Part shown: positions 23,944 through 31,198 of the stretch, one piece after another
How the letters are laid out: each line of letters starts with the position of its first letter
How positions within the stretch are numbered: position 1 is the stretch's first letter
Origin: Chloroflexota bacterium
GTDB taxonomy: Bacteria; Chloroflexota; Limnocylindria; P2-11E
Reading direction: 5' to 3'
Assembly: GCA_005889445.1 (NCBI GenBank)
Contig: VBGS01000168.1
Coordinates: 1 to 31,829, forward strand
DNA: 31,829 nt
The notes under the pieces: generated by a model
Databases searched by the model: none
What the model saw: the letters and a program-made list of their open reading frames with translations, nothing else
Told to the model about the DNA's origin: nothing
Translations under genes and position numbers: made by a program

Positions 23944-23991
23944 TGACGTGCGGCGGCCGGTGGCGTACGCACGCCGACCGCCGCCACGTCA
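23944..23991. terminator. Bidirectional terminator-like hairpin between convergent genes
   Basis: TGACGT(G) at 23944-23950 is the inverted complement of (C)ACGTCA at 23985-23991, with further pairing of GGCGG with CCGCC and of GGCGT with ACGCC around an ACGC loop. The outer arms contain the restored methyltransferase stop on the plus strand and the stop of the small peptide gene on the minus strand. There is no T-tract, so intrinsic termination would be weak. Confidence 0.5.
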
Positions 23992-24138
23992 CGCGTGTGA
24001 CCGATCGACCGCGAATACGGGCAAGAACGAAGGATCGAACAGCATCAGCTTGCTCACCGACCGCGAGCTTCCGCCGCCCGACTGGGGTAGAGCCGCGAGC
24101 ACGAACAAGGCGAGTGACAGCATCCAGCGAACGACCAT
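23989..24138 (-). CDS. Small exported peptide, unknown function
   Basis: A 49-aa product: positively charged start MVVRWM, a hydrophobic segment LSLALFVLAALP, then a Gly/Ser stretch and a short mature tail ending VSKLMLFDPSFLPVFAVDRS. It looks like a signal peptide plus about 25 residues, or a single-pass membrane peptide. Support for a real gene is the strong GGGAGGAG SD nine bases before the ATG and a dedicated stop inside the hairpin to its left. The longer open frame upstream of this ATG crosses a terminator hairpin and is probably not translated. Confidence 0.6.
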   Translation of the reverse strand: MVVRWMLSLALFVLAALPQSGGGSSRSVSKLMLFDPSFLPVFAVDRSHA

Positions 24139-24179
24139 CGGTCGTCTCCTCCCATCTATCGCGATTTGCGTCAGGACAC

Positions 24180-24206
24180 AAAAACGCCACGGGGAGGAGC
24201 CCGTGG
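24180..24206 (-). terminator. Intrinsic terminator in the leader of the small exported peptide gene
   Basis: On the minus strand a perfect 7-bp stem CCACGGG/CCCGTGG (24206-24200 with 24193-24187), loop CTCCTC, is followed by CGTTTTT. This is a textbook Rho-independent terminator, but it lies about 40 bp upstream of the start of the same-strand peptide gene rather than after a gene, so it may act as an attenuator or end a short RNA begun near 24270. Confidence 0.65.
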
Positions 24207-24367
24207 CCACAGGACGCCGTACGCACGCCTATGCCGTTATCTCGAGCTCGTCTCCCTCGTTGACGTGAATGCGATCTGCATCGACGCCTCCATCCTTCGC
24301 GCATGGTGCGCGAGGGCCACGGTGTAGCAGATGGGTGTGGCCATCGCAAGGTGATCTTTCAAACCTT

Positions 24368-25210
24368 GTGCGCTTCGCATCGGCTGGCACGCGGGCTGCG
24401 GTCCTGCAGATCGTGCTCAGGTTCCTGCTCGTCGCGCTTCTCGTCCTTGTCTCCGGCGGCGAGCCGACGCGGCCGAACGCTCGACCGATCGTGGTGGTCG
24501 CCGCGAATCAGTCGTTCAACTGGTCTGGGTACGTGCAGGGCGCGCTCGAGAAGAACACGACGTTCCATGCGGTCTCCGGCGAATGGGTGGTGCCGAAGGC
24601 GAAGCAGCGCCGGGCCGGTGAGGCCGAGTACTCCTCGACCTGGATCGGCATCGGCGGTGGCTGCCTCGATACCTCGTGCACCCTCACCGACGCGACGCTC
24701 ATCCAGGCCGGGATCGGTCACGACATCGATGCGGCCGGCAACCCCGATTACTACGCGTGGTGGGAGACGATCCCGGCGCCGAGCGTTCGGATCGCCGATC
24801 TCGCCGTCCGCGCCGGCGACCGGGTCCAGGTGACGATCGTCGAAAGCCCGCTCACGCCGGAGGTGTGGACGATCGCGATCTCCGACCTGAGCACCGGCGG
24901 CTCGTTCTCGATCACCCTTCCCTACAGCTCGACGTACGCATCCGCGGAATGGGTCCTCGAGACGCCCGTCGTCGTCTCGGACACCGGTGCGGTGACCGTC
25001 GGGCCGATGCCCGATCTCAGCGTCGTGGGCTTCGACGCCGCGACCGCGAACGGCGTCTCGCCCGGCTTCGTGGTCGAGGAGGAGATGCAGCTCGTCGACT
25101 TCGATCTGTCGCTCATCGCGCTGCCCTCCGCGCCGGACCGTGAAGGCGATGGGTTCAACGACTGCGCATTCCGGAAGGCCTGCAACGTCCCGGGAGGCGC
25201 GCCCCACTAG
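24368..25210 (+). CDS. Secreted glutamic peptidase-like protein (peptidase G1/eqolisin family)
   Basis: A 280-aa exported protein. An N-terminal hydrophobic segment (IVLRFLLVALLVLVSGG) is a likely signal peptide. The mature part follows the G1 pattern: NWSGYV, TFHAVSGEWVVP, STWIGIGG, LIQAG with Gln113, YYAWWETIP, AGDRVQVTI and SAEWVLE with Glu194. The Gln and Glu correspond in motif and spacing (81 residues here, 83 in scytalidoglutamic peptidase) to the catalytic pair of these acid-acting peptidases. The C-terminus has two Cys in FNDCAFRKACN. The start is uncertain: GTG 24368 or 24413, or ATG 24269. Confidence 0.82.
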   Translation: MRFASAGTRAAVLQIVLRFLLVALLVLVSGGEPTRPNARPIVVVAANQSFNWSGYVQGALEKNTTFHAVSGEWVVPKAKQRRAGEAEYSSTWIGIGGGCLDTSCTLTDATLIQAGIGHDIDAAGNPDYYAWWETIPAPSVRIADLAVRAGDRVQVTIVESPLTPEVWTIAISDLSTGGSFSITLPYSSTYASAEWVLETPVVVSDTGAVTVGPMPDLSVVGFDAATANGVSPGFVVEEEMQLVDFDLSLIALPSAPDREGDGFNDCAFRKACNVPGGAPH

Positions 25211-25228
25211 CGACTCCCGAGCGCTCCC

Positions 25229-25240
25229 CATACTTCGTCT
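25229..25240 (+). promoter_or_regulatory. Putative -10 box for a leaderless proC transcript
   Basis: CATACT (25229-25234; four of six matches to TATAAT) is followed by exactly six bases before the GTG start of proC. Only 30 bp separate the peptidase stop from proC and no SD is present. Confidence 0.35.
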
Positions 25241-26086
25241 GTGTCGCTCACCGGAAAGCGTCTCGCGTTCATCGGCGGTGGGACGATGGCCGAGGCGATG
25301 ATCCGCGGCCTGCTCGATCGTCACCTGGTGCCGCCCTCGCATGTCCTCGTGACCGGGCCGCGCCGCGAGCGCCGCGCGGAGCTCGCCAAGACCTACGGCG
25401 TCAAGGCGCTCGCATCGAATGCCGAGGCCGCGACCGGCGCCCACGTGGTCGTGCTCTCGGTGAAGCCGCAGGTGCTCGCGACCGTGATGCGCGAGCTCCG
25501 CGGCAAGCTCGAAGACGAGCAGCTGGTGTTGTCGATCGTCGCGGGCGCGACGCTTCGCTCGCTGCGGGATGGCCTCGAGCACGCCGCGATCATCCGCGCC
25601 ATGCCGAACACGCCGGCGCAGGTCGGGATGGGCGTGACCGCGTGGACGCCGACGTCGGCGGTGGACGCCGAGCAGCGCGACCGCGCAAAGGCCATCCTGG
25701 GCGCGCTCGGCGAGGAGCTGATGGTCGACGACGAGAATCTCGTCGACATGGCGACGGCGTTGTCCGGGACCGGTCCAACCTATGTCTTCCTGCTCATGGA
25801 GGCGCTCGTCGACGCGGGCGTGCACCTGGGGTTCTCGCGACGCGTGGCGGAGGAGCTCGTTCTCCGTACCGTCGAAGGGTCAGCGCTCTTCGCGCGCAAG
25901 AGCGGACGTCATCTTGCCGAGCTGCGCAACATGGTCACCTCGCCGGGCGGCACCAGCGCCGCGGCGATCTACCAGCTCGAGAAAGGCGCGCTCAGAACGG
26001 TGCTCTCGAAGGCGGTCTACGCCGCGTACCAGCGGACCCGCGAGCTCGGCGCCCAGGCCGAGCGCAAGACGGAGGAGCCTCCGTGA
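25241..26086 (+). CDS. proC: Pyrroline-5-carboxylate reductase
   Basis: Reduces 1-pyrroline-5-carboxylate to proline. The 281-aa sequence has the dinucleotide loop FIGGGTMAEAMI, VVVLSVKPQ, the AMPNTPAQVGMGVTA substrate loop, ALSGTGPTYVFLLMEAL, and the LRNMVTSPGGTSAAAI signature near the end. The length is normal. The GTG start lacks an SD. The last bases GGAGGAGCC serve as the SD for the overlapping next gene (GTGA). Confidence 0.97.
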   Translation: MSLTGKRLAFIGGGTMAEAMIRGLLDRHLVPPSHVLVTGPRRERRAELAKTYGVKALASNAEAATGAHVVVLSVKPQVLATVMRELRGKLEDEQLVLSIVAGATLRSLRDGLEHAAIIRAMPNTPAQVGMGVTAWTPTSAVDAEQRDRAKAILGALGEELMVDDENLVDMATALSGTGPTYVFLLMEALVDAGVHLGFSRRVAEELVLRTVEGSALFARKSGRHLAELRNMVTSPGGTSAAAIYQLEKGALRTVLSKAVYAAYQRTRELGAQAERKTEEPP

Positions 26087-26415
26087 GGACCGTCGTAACC
26101 GCGATCGTCCTCACGCTCGCGTGTGTCGCTGGGCTGTGGCTCGCCTACGTCGACGCTCGGACGGACGACACCGGCATCGAGGCCGGCCTCATCTTCCTCA
26201 TCGCCGGTGCGCTCTCGGCGGTGCGTCCCCGCGCCGCGGTGATCGTCGCGCTGCTCGTCGGCGGCTTCATCCCGATCGCCGAATCATTGCGCGGCGCAAC
26301 TGGGATCCCTGCGGGTCTTGCGGGCCTCGGCTTCGCCATCGTCGGTGCGCTCGTCGGCGCCTATCTGGGGATCGTCGCGCGGAGGCTCGGGCCGCTCAGC
26401 CCTGGACCTGGTTGA
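26083..26415 (+). CDS. Small integral membrane protein, unknown function
   Basis: Encodes 110 residues with three or four hydrophobic segments (about 4-22, 33-46, 50-64 and 75-100). The GTG start at 26083 overlaps the proC stop and is preceded by GGAGGAG, so co-translation with proC is likely. No motif links it to proline metabolism. Its last 20 bp overlap the 3' end of the convergent gene at 26396. Confidence 0.75.
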   Translation: MRTVVTAIVLTLACVAGLWLAYVDARTDDTGIEAGLIFLIAGALSAVRPRAAVIVALLVGGFIPIAESLRGATGIPAGLAGLGFAIVGALVGAYLGIVARRLGPLSPGPG

Positions 26416-26845
26416 CCTCGAAGACCTCGCCGCCGCGCTGGATCACGGCGTGCCCATCGACTGTCTTGAGCCACGCGTTCTGCGCGCCGTTCAGGCCCTC
26501 GAACGTCTTCGCTTCCGCGGTCCGCGGCCAGAGGAGCACGGTGTGCTCGTGGGGCGCGCCTTCGGAAAGGAAGCGTTCGAGGTCCGCACGGGACGCGAGC
26601 GTGACGGCCGCGCCAGCGGATGAGCCGCCCGGCGCGAACCGGACCGCACGTGCTTTCCACGCGGCGAGCCACTTCGGAGTGTCCCGGTCGTACCCGACCA
26701 CCGCGATCAGCGGCTTCGGGCCGAAGTCCCAGAGCCACGCGGCCGTTTCGGCGAGGCACTCCGGGTCCGCGAGGGGGCGCCATGTGGCGTCAGCGGCGGG
26801 GAGCTCCAGCCGGAACCGGTCATATGCGACCTGGCTCACCTGCAT
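26396..26845 (-). CDS. Protein of unknown function
   Basis: A soluble-looking 149-aa protein rich in Trp and Ala (TWRPLADPECLAETAAWLWD, VVGYDRDTPKWLAAWKAR, TVLLWPRTAEAK, VDGHAVIQRGGEVFEV). There is no signal peptide and no motif I recognise. Coding is supported by consistent third-position GC and an ATG at 26845 six bases after CATACC. It converges on the membrane-protein gene with a 20-bp overlap. Confidence 0.65.
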   Translation of the reverse strand: MQVSQVAYDRFRLELPAADATWRPLADPECLAETAAWLWDFGPKPLIAVVGYDRDTPKWLAAWKARAVRFAPGGSSAGAAVTLASRADLERFLSEGAPHEHTVLLWPRTAEAKTFEGLNGAQNAWLKTVDGHAVIQRGGEVFEVNQVQG

Positions 26846-26857
26846 GTTTTAGGTATG
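26846..26857 (-). promoter_or_regulatory. Putative -10 box for a leaderless transcript
   Basis: On the minus strand CATACC (26857-26852) is followed by TAAAAC and the ATG at 26845, the fourth case of a -10-like box exactly six bases before a start codon. Match to TATAAT is only partial (three of six). Confidence 0.25.
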
Positions 26858-26879
26858 GGTTAGCAGGCGACCGAGCTCT

Positions 26880-26929
26880 CGGGGAGTCCCCGGCCCAGGT
26901 GAGAGAGGCCCAGTACGGAAGTACCGGCC
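26880..26929 (-). terminator. Two hairpins downstream of the peptide permease operon
   Basis: GGCC and GTAC arms at 26907-26916 pair with GTAC and GGCC at 26921-26929 around a four-base loop. A second compact hairpin CGGGG/CCCCG lies at 26880-26892. Both follow the dppC stop (26934) on the minus strand. Neither has a T-tract, so they may instead protect the 3' end or act with Rho. Confidence 0.35.
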
Positions 26930-26933
26930 AGGC

Positions 26934-27824
26934 TCAGCCTGAGCGGCGCAGGCGTGGATCGAGCGCGTCGCGGAGCGCGTCGCCCAGGAAATTGAAGGCG
27001 AACACCGCGCTGAAGATCGCGAGCCCCGGACCGACGCTCATCCACCACTTGAGGTTGGGGAGGTAGCGCTGCGAATAGTTGATGTCCTGACCCCACGAGG
27101 GGTCGGGCGGCTGCGGACCGAGCCCGAGGAAGGACAGCGCCGCCTCCGCGAGGATCGCGAACGCCGTCGACAGCGTCGCCTGCACGATCAGGGCGTTCAC
27201 CACGTTCGGGAAGATGTGCCGCATGACGATCCGCAGCGGGGTCGCCCCGATCGTGCGCGCCGCGACGATGAACTCGCGCGCCCGGACCGCGAGCACCTGA
27301 CCACGCGTGAGTCGCGCGTACGCGGGGATCGCGACGATGCCGATCGCGATCATCGCGTTCTCGATCTTCGGCCCGAGCGCGGCGGTGATCGCGATCGCCA
27401 GCACGAGCGCGGGGAAGGCGAGCAGGGCGTCGACCGCGCGCATCGCGAGCAGGTCGAACAGTCCTCCGAGGTACCCCGCGGCGAGCCCGAGGCTCACCCC
27501 GACGAAGAATCCGATGGCGACGGAGATGATCCCCACGCGAAGCGAGACCTGGCTGCCGACGAGCACGCGCGAGAAGACGTCGCGCCCGAGATCGTCGGTG
27601 CCCAGCCAGTGCGCCGGACCGGGCGGGAGGAGCGCATCGGCCACGTTGACCTTGAGCGGGTCATACGGCGCGATCACCCGCGCGAACACGAAGATGAACA
27701 GCCACGCGAGGACGAGCGCGCCGCCGACGATCATCCGCGGGTTGTGCCGGAGGAAGTAGCCGATCGAGCTCGCACGATCCGCGCGCGGGACGCGGAGGAC
27801 GGCCGGGAGCGTCGTCCCGCTCAT
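26934..27824 (-). CDS. Dipeptide/oligopeptide ABC transporter permease (DppC/OppC)
   Basis: A 296-aa inner-membrane subunit. The N-terminal OppC-type TM precedes FARVIAPYDPLKVN, then HWLGTDDLGRDVFSRVL, six helices in total, and the EAA coupling loop AARTIGATPLRIVMRHIFPN, typical of DppC/NikC. The C-terminal LGLGPQPPDPSWGQDI and GDALRDALDPRLRR are also characteristic. It overlaps dppB by ATGA. Substrate class (peptides, nickel, glycans) is uncertain. No ATPase gene is in the window. Confidence 0.94.
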   Translation of the reverse strand: MSGTTLPAVLRVPRADRASSIGYFLRHNPRMIVGGALVLAWLFIFVFARVIAPYDPLKVNVADALLPPGPAHWLGTDDLGRDVFSRVLVGSQVSLRVGIISVAIGFFVGVSLGLAAGYLGGLFDLLAMRAVDALLAFPALVLAIAITAALGPKIENAMIAIGIVAIPAYARLTRGQVLAVRAREFIVAARTIGATPLRIVMRHIFPNVVNALIVQATLSTAFAILAEAALSFLGLGPQPPDPSWGQDINYSQRYLPNLKWWMSVGPGLAIFSAVFAFNFLGDALRDALDPRLRRSG

Positions 27825-28783
27825 GCGGTCGCCGATTCATACGAGATGCGCGGATCGAGCCACGCGTACAGCACGTCGACGAGCAGGGTCGAGACCATGT
27901 ACGAGAACGCCGACACGAGGACGACGCCCTGGACGACGGGATAGTCCTGCGACGGGATGGCGGTCACCGCGAGCCGGCCGATGCCCGGCCAGAAGAAGAT
28001 CGTCTCGGTGATGAAGGCGCCTTCGATGATCGCTCCGACCTGGATCCCGATGAGCGTGACGACCGGGATGAGCGCGTTCTTGAGAGCGTGTCTGGTGACG
28101 ACGGTGCGCTCGCGGAGACCCTTCGCGCGCGCGGTCCGCATGTACTCGTGTCCGAACACGTCGAGCAGGCTTGAGCGGACCTGGCGGAGGTTCACCGCGA
28201 GGCTCGCCGTCGCCAGGGTGATCGCCGGGAGCACGAGGCGCCGCAGGTTGTCGCCGGCGTCGGTCGTGAACGCGGTGTACCCGCCCGGCGGGAAGATCCG
28301 TCCCGGGATGACGTACGCAAAGAGGAGGATCAGGACGATCCCGAGGAAGAAGCTGGGGAACGAGACCCCGGCAAGCGTGACGCTCGTGGAGAGCAGATCG
28401 ATCGCCGAGTTGCGCTTGATCGCCGAGATGATGCCGACCACGAGCGCGACCCCGACGGAGAACACGAGCGCGGCGAGACCGAGCTCCGCGGTCGCGGGAA
28501 GTCGCTCCACGATCGCTTCCAGCACGCGCTGGTGCGTCTGGAACGATCGGCCGAGATCACCCTGCGCGAGCCTCGTGACCCACACGACGTACTGGACCGG
28601 GAGCGGCTTGTCGAGGCCCATCTGCTCGCGGATCGCGGCGAGTGCGGTCGGGTCCCGCTCTTCGCCGGCGAACACCAGCGCGGGGTCGCCGGGCGAGAGG
28701 CGGATGAGGATGAAGACACCGATCGTGACAAGAAAGGCGACGGGGACCATGAGCACGAGGCGACGGAGGATGTACGTGGTCAC
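27821..28783 (-). CDS. Dipeptide/oligopeptide ABC transporter permease (DppB/OppB)
   Basis: A 320-aa partner permease. It begins with the invariant ILRRLVLMVPVAFLVTIGVF helix, then RLSPGDPALVFAGEE, VWVTRLAQGDLGRSF, LAGVSFPSFFLGIVLIL, the coupling loop RTARAKGLRERTVVTRHALKN, and EGAFITETIFFWPGIGRLAVTA with a final DVLYAWLDPRI. All landmarks are present. The GTG at 28783 follows the binding-protein gene by 33 bp. Confidence 0.95.
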   Translation of the reverse strand: MTTYILRRLVLMVPVAFLVTIGVFILIRLSPGDPALVFAGEERDPTALAAIREQMGLDKPLPVQYVVWVTRLAQGDLGRSFQTHQRVLEAIVERLPATAELGLAALVFSVGVALVVGIISAIKRNSAIDLLSTSVTLAGVSFPSFFLGIVLILLFAYVIPGRIFPPGGYTAFTTDAGDNLRRLVLPAITLATASLAVNLRQVRSSLLDVFGHEYMRTARAKGLRERTVVTRHALKNALIPVVTLIGIQVGAIIEGAFITETIFFWPGIGRLAVTAIPSQDYPVVQGVVLVSAFSYMVSTLLVDVLYAWLDPRISYESATA

Positions 28784-28816
28784 TCCGTCGCCTCGGCTCT
28801 CAGCTCACCCTGCCGT

Positions 28817-30335
28817 TTATTTCTGTAGTGATGCGGCCTGGAAGCGCGGGATGCGGTCTGGATACGACTCCATGCCGACGAGGTTCTTCACCGTCACGAG
28901 TGGAGAGACCCCGAACCCGTACCAGACGCGGGAAGGATCGTCGACGGTGTAGATCTGCTGCGCTTGCAGCAGGAGCTGCTTGCGCTTCGCCGGGTCGGAC
29001 TCGGCGCGCTGCTGCTTCATGAGGTCATCGACCTTCGAGTTGCTGTATGACGAGTCGTTGTTCGGCGAGCCCGTCACCACGAAGTCGTACGTGTTGCCGT
29101 CCGGATCGAGGCGGCCGCTCCACCCGACGAACGTCATGCCGAGATGCTTGTGCTGCTGCTGGAGCGTCACGATGTCGTTGAAGAGCTGAGTCTTGAGATC
29201 CATGGTGATGTCGGCCTTCGCGAGCTCCGATTGGATGAGCTGCGCGGCCTGCAGGATGCCGGCGTCGCCGGACGGGACCAGAAGCTCGAACTTGAGCGGT
29301 CCCTTCCCCACTTCAGCGACCAGCTTCTTCGCTCCATCCGGATCGGCCTTCGGCCATGGCTTGAAGCTGTCGTCGTAGGCGAAGTGCGCCGGCGAGATCG
29401 GACCCCAGCCGACGAGCCCGATGCCTGCCGCCGGCCCCTTTTGCAGGATCTCGTCGCGGTCGATGGCCATCGCGACCGCCTTCACGTAACGGCGCTCGCT
29501 GAAGATGAAACCAGCCGCTTCGTTTGGCACGAGGCTGGCCCAGCTGAACGAGCCGACCTGCTGATAGGAGAGCGAGGCGTCCGCCTTGACGCTGGCCACG
29601 TCCTTCCCGTTGATGCGGTTAATGATCTGTGCGTTCCCGGTGCGCAGGTTCGTGAGCGCGACATCCGCATCGAGGATCGGCTTGACGATGAGCTTGTTGA
29701 GGTACGGCAGCTTATTGCCGCTCGCGTCCTTGCCCCACCAGTCCGGGTTCTTCTCGAGCGTGTAGTGGTCGTTCTTCACGGCCTCGGTGAGGGTGAACGG
29801 GCCGGTCCCGGCCTTGAAGGGCTTGCGCGTAAAGTCGGCGCCCATCGCGTCGCCGACCTTCTTTGAGAGCGTCGACGACCTGAACGTTGTCGACCGAGCC
29901 GAGGTCAGCGGTACGCAGCGATCCCTTGGTCTGCGTGTAGCGATCGATGTTCCACTTGACCGAGTCGGAATCGAACGCGGTTCCGTCGTGGTACTTCACT
30001 CCCTGGCGCAAATGGAAGGTGACCGTCTTTCCGTCGGCGGACGTCTCCCACGTCTCGGCGAGCCACGGGATGATGTTGCCTTTCGGATCGACGCGAACGA
30101 GGGAGTCGTACATCGCGTAATGGATGTTCCGGTCGACAAACAGACCGGAGAGCATCGGGTCGAGGTTGCTGACGTCGTTCTCGAGCGCGAACGTGATCGT
30201 GCCGCCATACGAGGCCTTGCCCGCCGTGGAAGGCGCGGAGCTGCCACCTCCGACGGGTTGCTGGCCTCCGGCACAAGCGGCGAGGATGAGTGCGACGGCG
30301 CTGGCCAACGCGAGCGCGAAGCGGGCGGAACGCAT
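28817..30335 (-). pseudogene. Peptide-binding lipoprotein (DppA/OppA, SBP_bac_5) broken by a frame-changing deletion
   Basis: From ATG 30335, after a strong GGGAGGGGG SD, the frame gives a lipoprotein signal (LILAAC, Cys21) and the binding-protein start GGTITFALENDVSNLDPM, YDSLVRVDPKGNIIPWLAE, TVTFHLRQGVKYHDGTAFDS, and ends meaningfully at VDNVQVVDAL (about 29865). The rest, from LSKKVGDAMG through FKAGTGPFTLTEAV, GRLDPDGNTYDFV and SYPDRIPRF to TAA at 28817, reads in another frame. About 25-30 codons that normally link these parts are missing. Restored length (about 530 aa) would suit the family. Without it the adjacent permeases lack a partner. Confidence 0.85.
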
Positions 30336-30408
30336 AGGCGAGTACCCCCTCCCGACCGACGGGTTTCGTGGAGGATACGTCCGCCCGCTTGTCGCGGTTC
30401 AGTGCGTC

Positions 30409-31089
30409 CTAGCGCTCGACCTCGCTGTCGCGGCGCTCAGCGGTTTCCTCACGGGATTCGACCCGTTCGCCACCTTTCCTTCCGAAGGACGGAAGAAGCG
30501 GCCGTCGCTCCCGAACGACTTCGCGTCGTTCGACATGGTCATGTGCGACCGGAGCTGGGCGCGTCCGTGCCGCCGCGGGAGTCGCGTACGGAGCCGCCGG
30601 CACCGCCGCGTGCGACGGTGCGAGGACGCCGCCAAGCCACCCCGCGAAGATCGCGGCGAGGAACCCGACGAGTGCGCCGAAGGTGAGCGCGTTCGCGGCG
30701 CTGTCGGTGCCCAGGTCACGGAAGCCCGGCACGATGTCCGAGAGGCTGCCGATGCCGGACGAAGCGAACACGCCGCGGTCGGCCGCGTAGCCGAGAAGCG
30801 CGATGACGAGAAGCACGAACAGGCTGAAGAAGGCGGTCATCATCCCGTGCCAGCTGGTCCGGTAGCCCGCCATGCGGCCCGCGACATAGCCGCCGATCAG
30901 ATAGGACACGAAGATCCCGATGACCACGGGGACCGCCGGGGCGAGGTCACCCCCGGTGAGATTGACTCGCGCGAGGATTCCGGCGACCGCCGGGGCGACA
31001 AGTGCCATGGCGCCGATGGTCGCGATCCACCCACCGAGCACCGACATCCACGAGGTGCTCGGGGGCCGGACGAGGACGTCTCTTGCCAT
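30409..31089 (-). CDS. Membrane protein with charged C-terminal tail, unknown function
   Basis: A 226-aa protein with four hydrophobic segments (about 15-40, 50-74, 82-104 and 134-160) followed by an Ala/Pro-rich linker and a strongly charged, Arg/Glu-rich cytoplasmic tail (about 175-226) that could form a coil. I recognise no family with confidence; the helices resemble short TIGR04086/YrzE-like membrane proteins. The ATG at 31089 has a strong GAAGGAGGG SD. The 109-bp leader contains a long nested stem-loop, and metK lies upstream on the same strand. Confidence 0.8.
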   Translation of the reverse strand: MARDVLVRPPSTSWMSVLGGWIATIGAMALVAPAVAGILARVNLTGGDLAPAVPVVIGIFVSYLIGGYVAGRMAGYRTSWHGMMTAFFSLFVLLVIALLGYAADRGVFASSGIGSLSDIVPGFRDLGTDSAANALTFGALVGFLAAIFAGWLGGVLAPSHAAVPAAPYATPAAARTRPAPVAHDHVERREVVRERRPLLPSFGRKGGERVESREETAERRDSEVER

Positions 31090-31104
31090 GTTTCCCTCCT
31101 TCGA

Positions 31105-31172
31105 GACCCCTCTCCGCTTGCCGCGTTAGCGGCAAGCTCTGGGGGTCGGTCCGCTTTTGGCGTGCAAGACCC
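31105..31172 (-). promoter_or_regulatory. Structured leader with alternative pairings upstream of the membrane protein
   Basis: A perfect 9-bp stem GCTTGCCGC/GCGGCAAGC (31137-31129 with 31124-31116, loop TAAC) is enclosed by GACCCC/GGGGTC (31147-31142 with 31110-31105). The outer GACCC could instead pair with GGGTC at 31172-31168. The structure ends just before the GGAGG ribosome binding site. It may be the metK terminator, a regulatory leader, or both; there is no T-tract. Confidence 0.4.
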
Positions 31173-31198
31173 TCGCCAGCCCGTCGCCGGGCAGGCAG

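Noticed and set aside
26846..26936. Possible small structured RNA or tRNA-like element
   Set aside because: Hairpins are present, but no GTTC-type T-arm, acceptor stem or known RNA family pattern; kept only as terminator-like structure.
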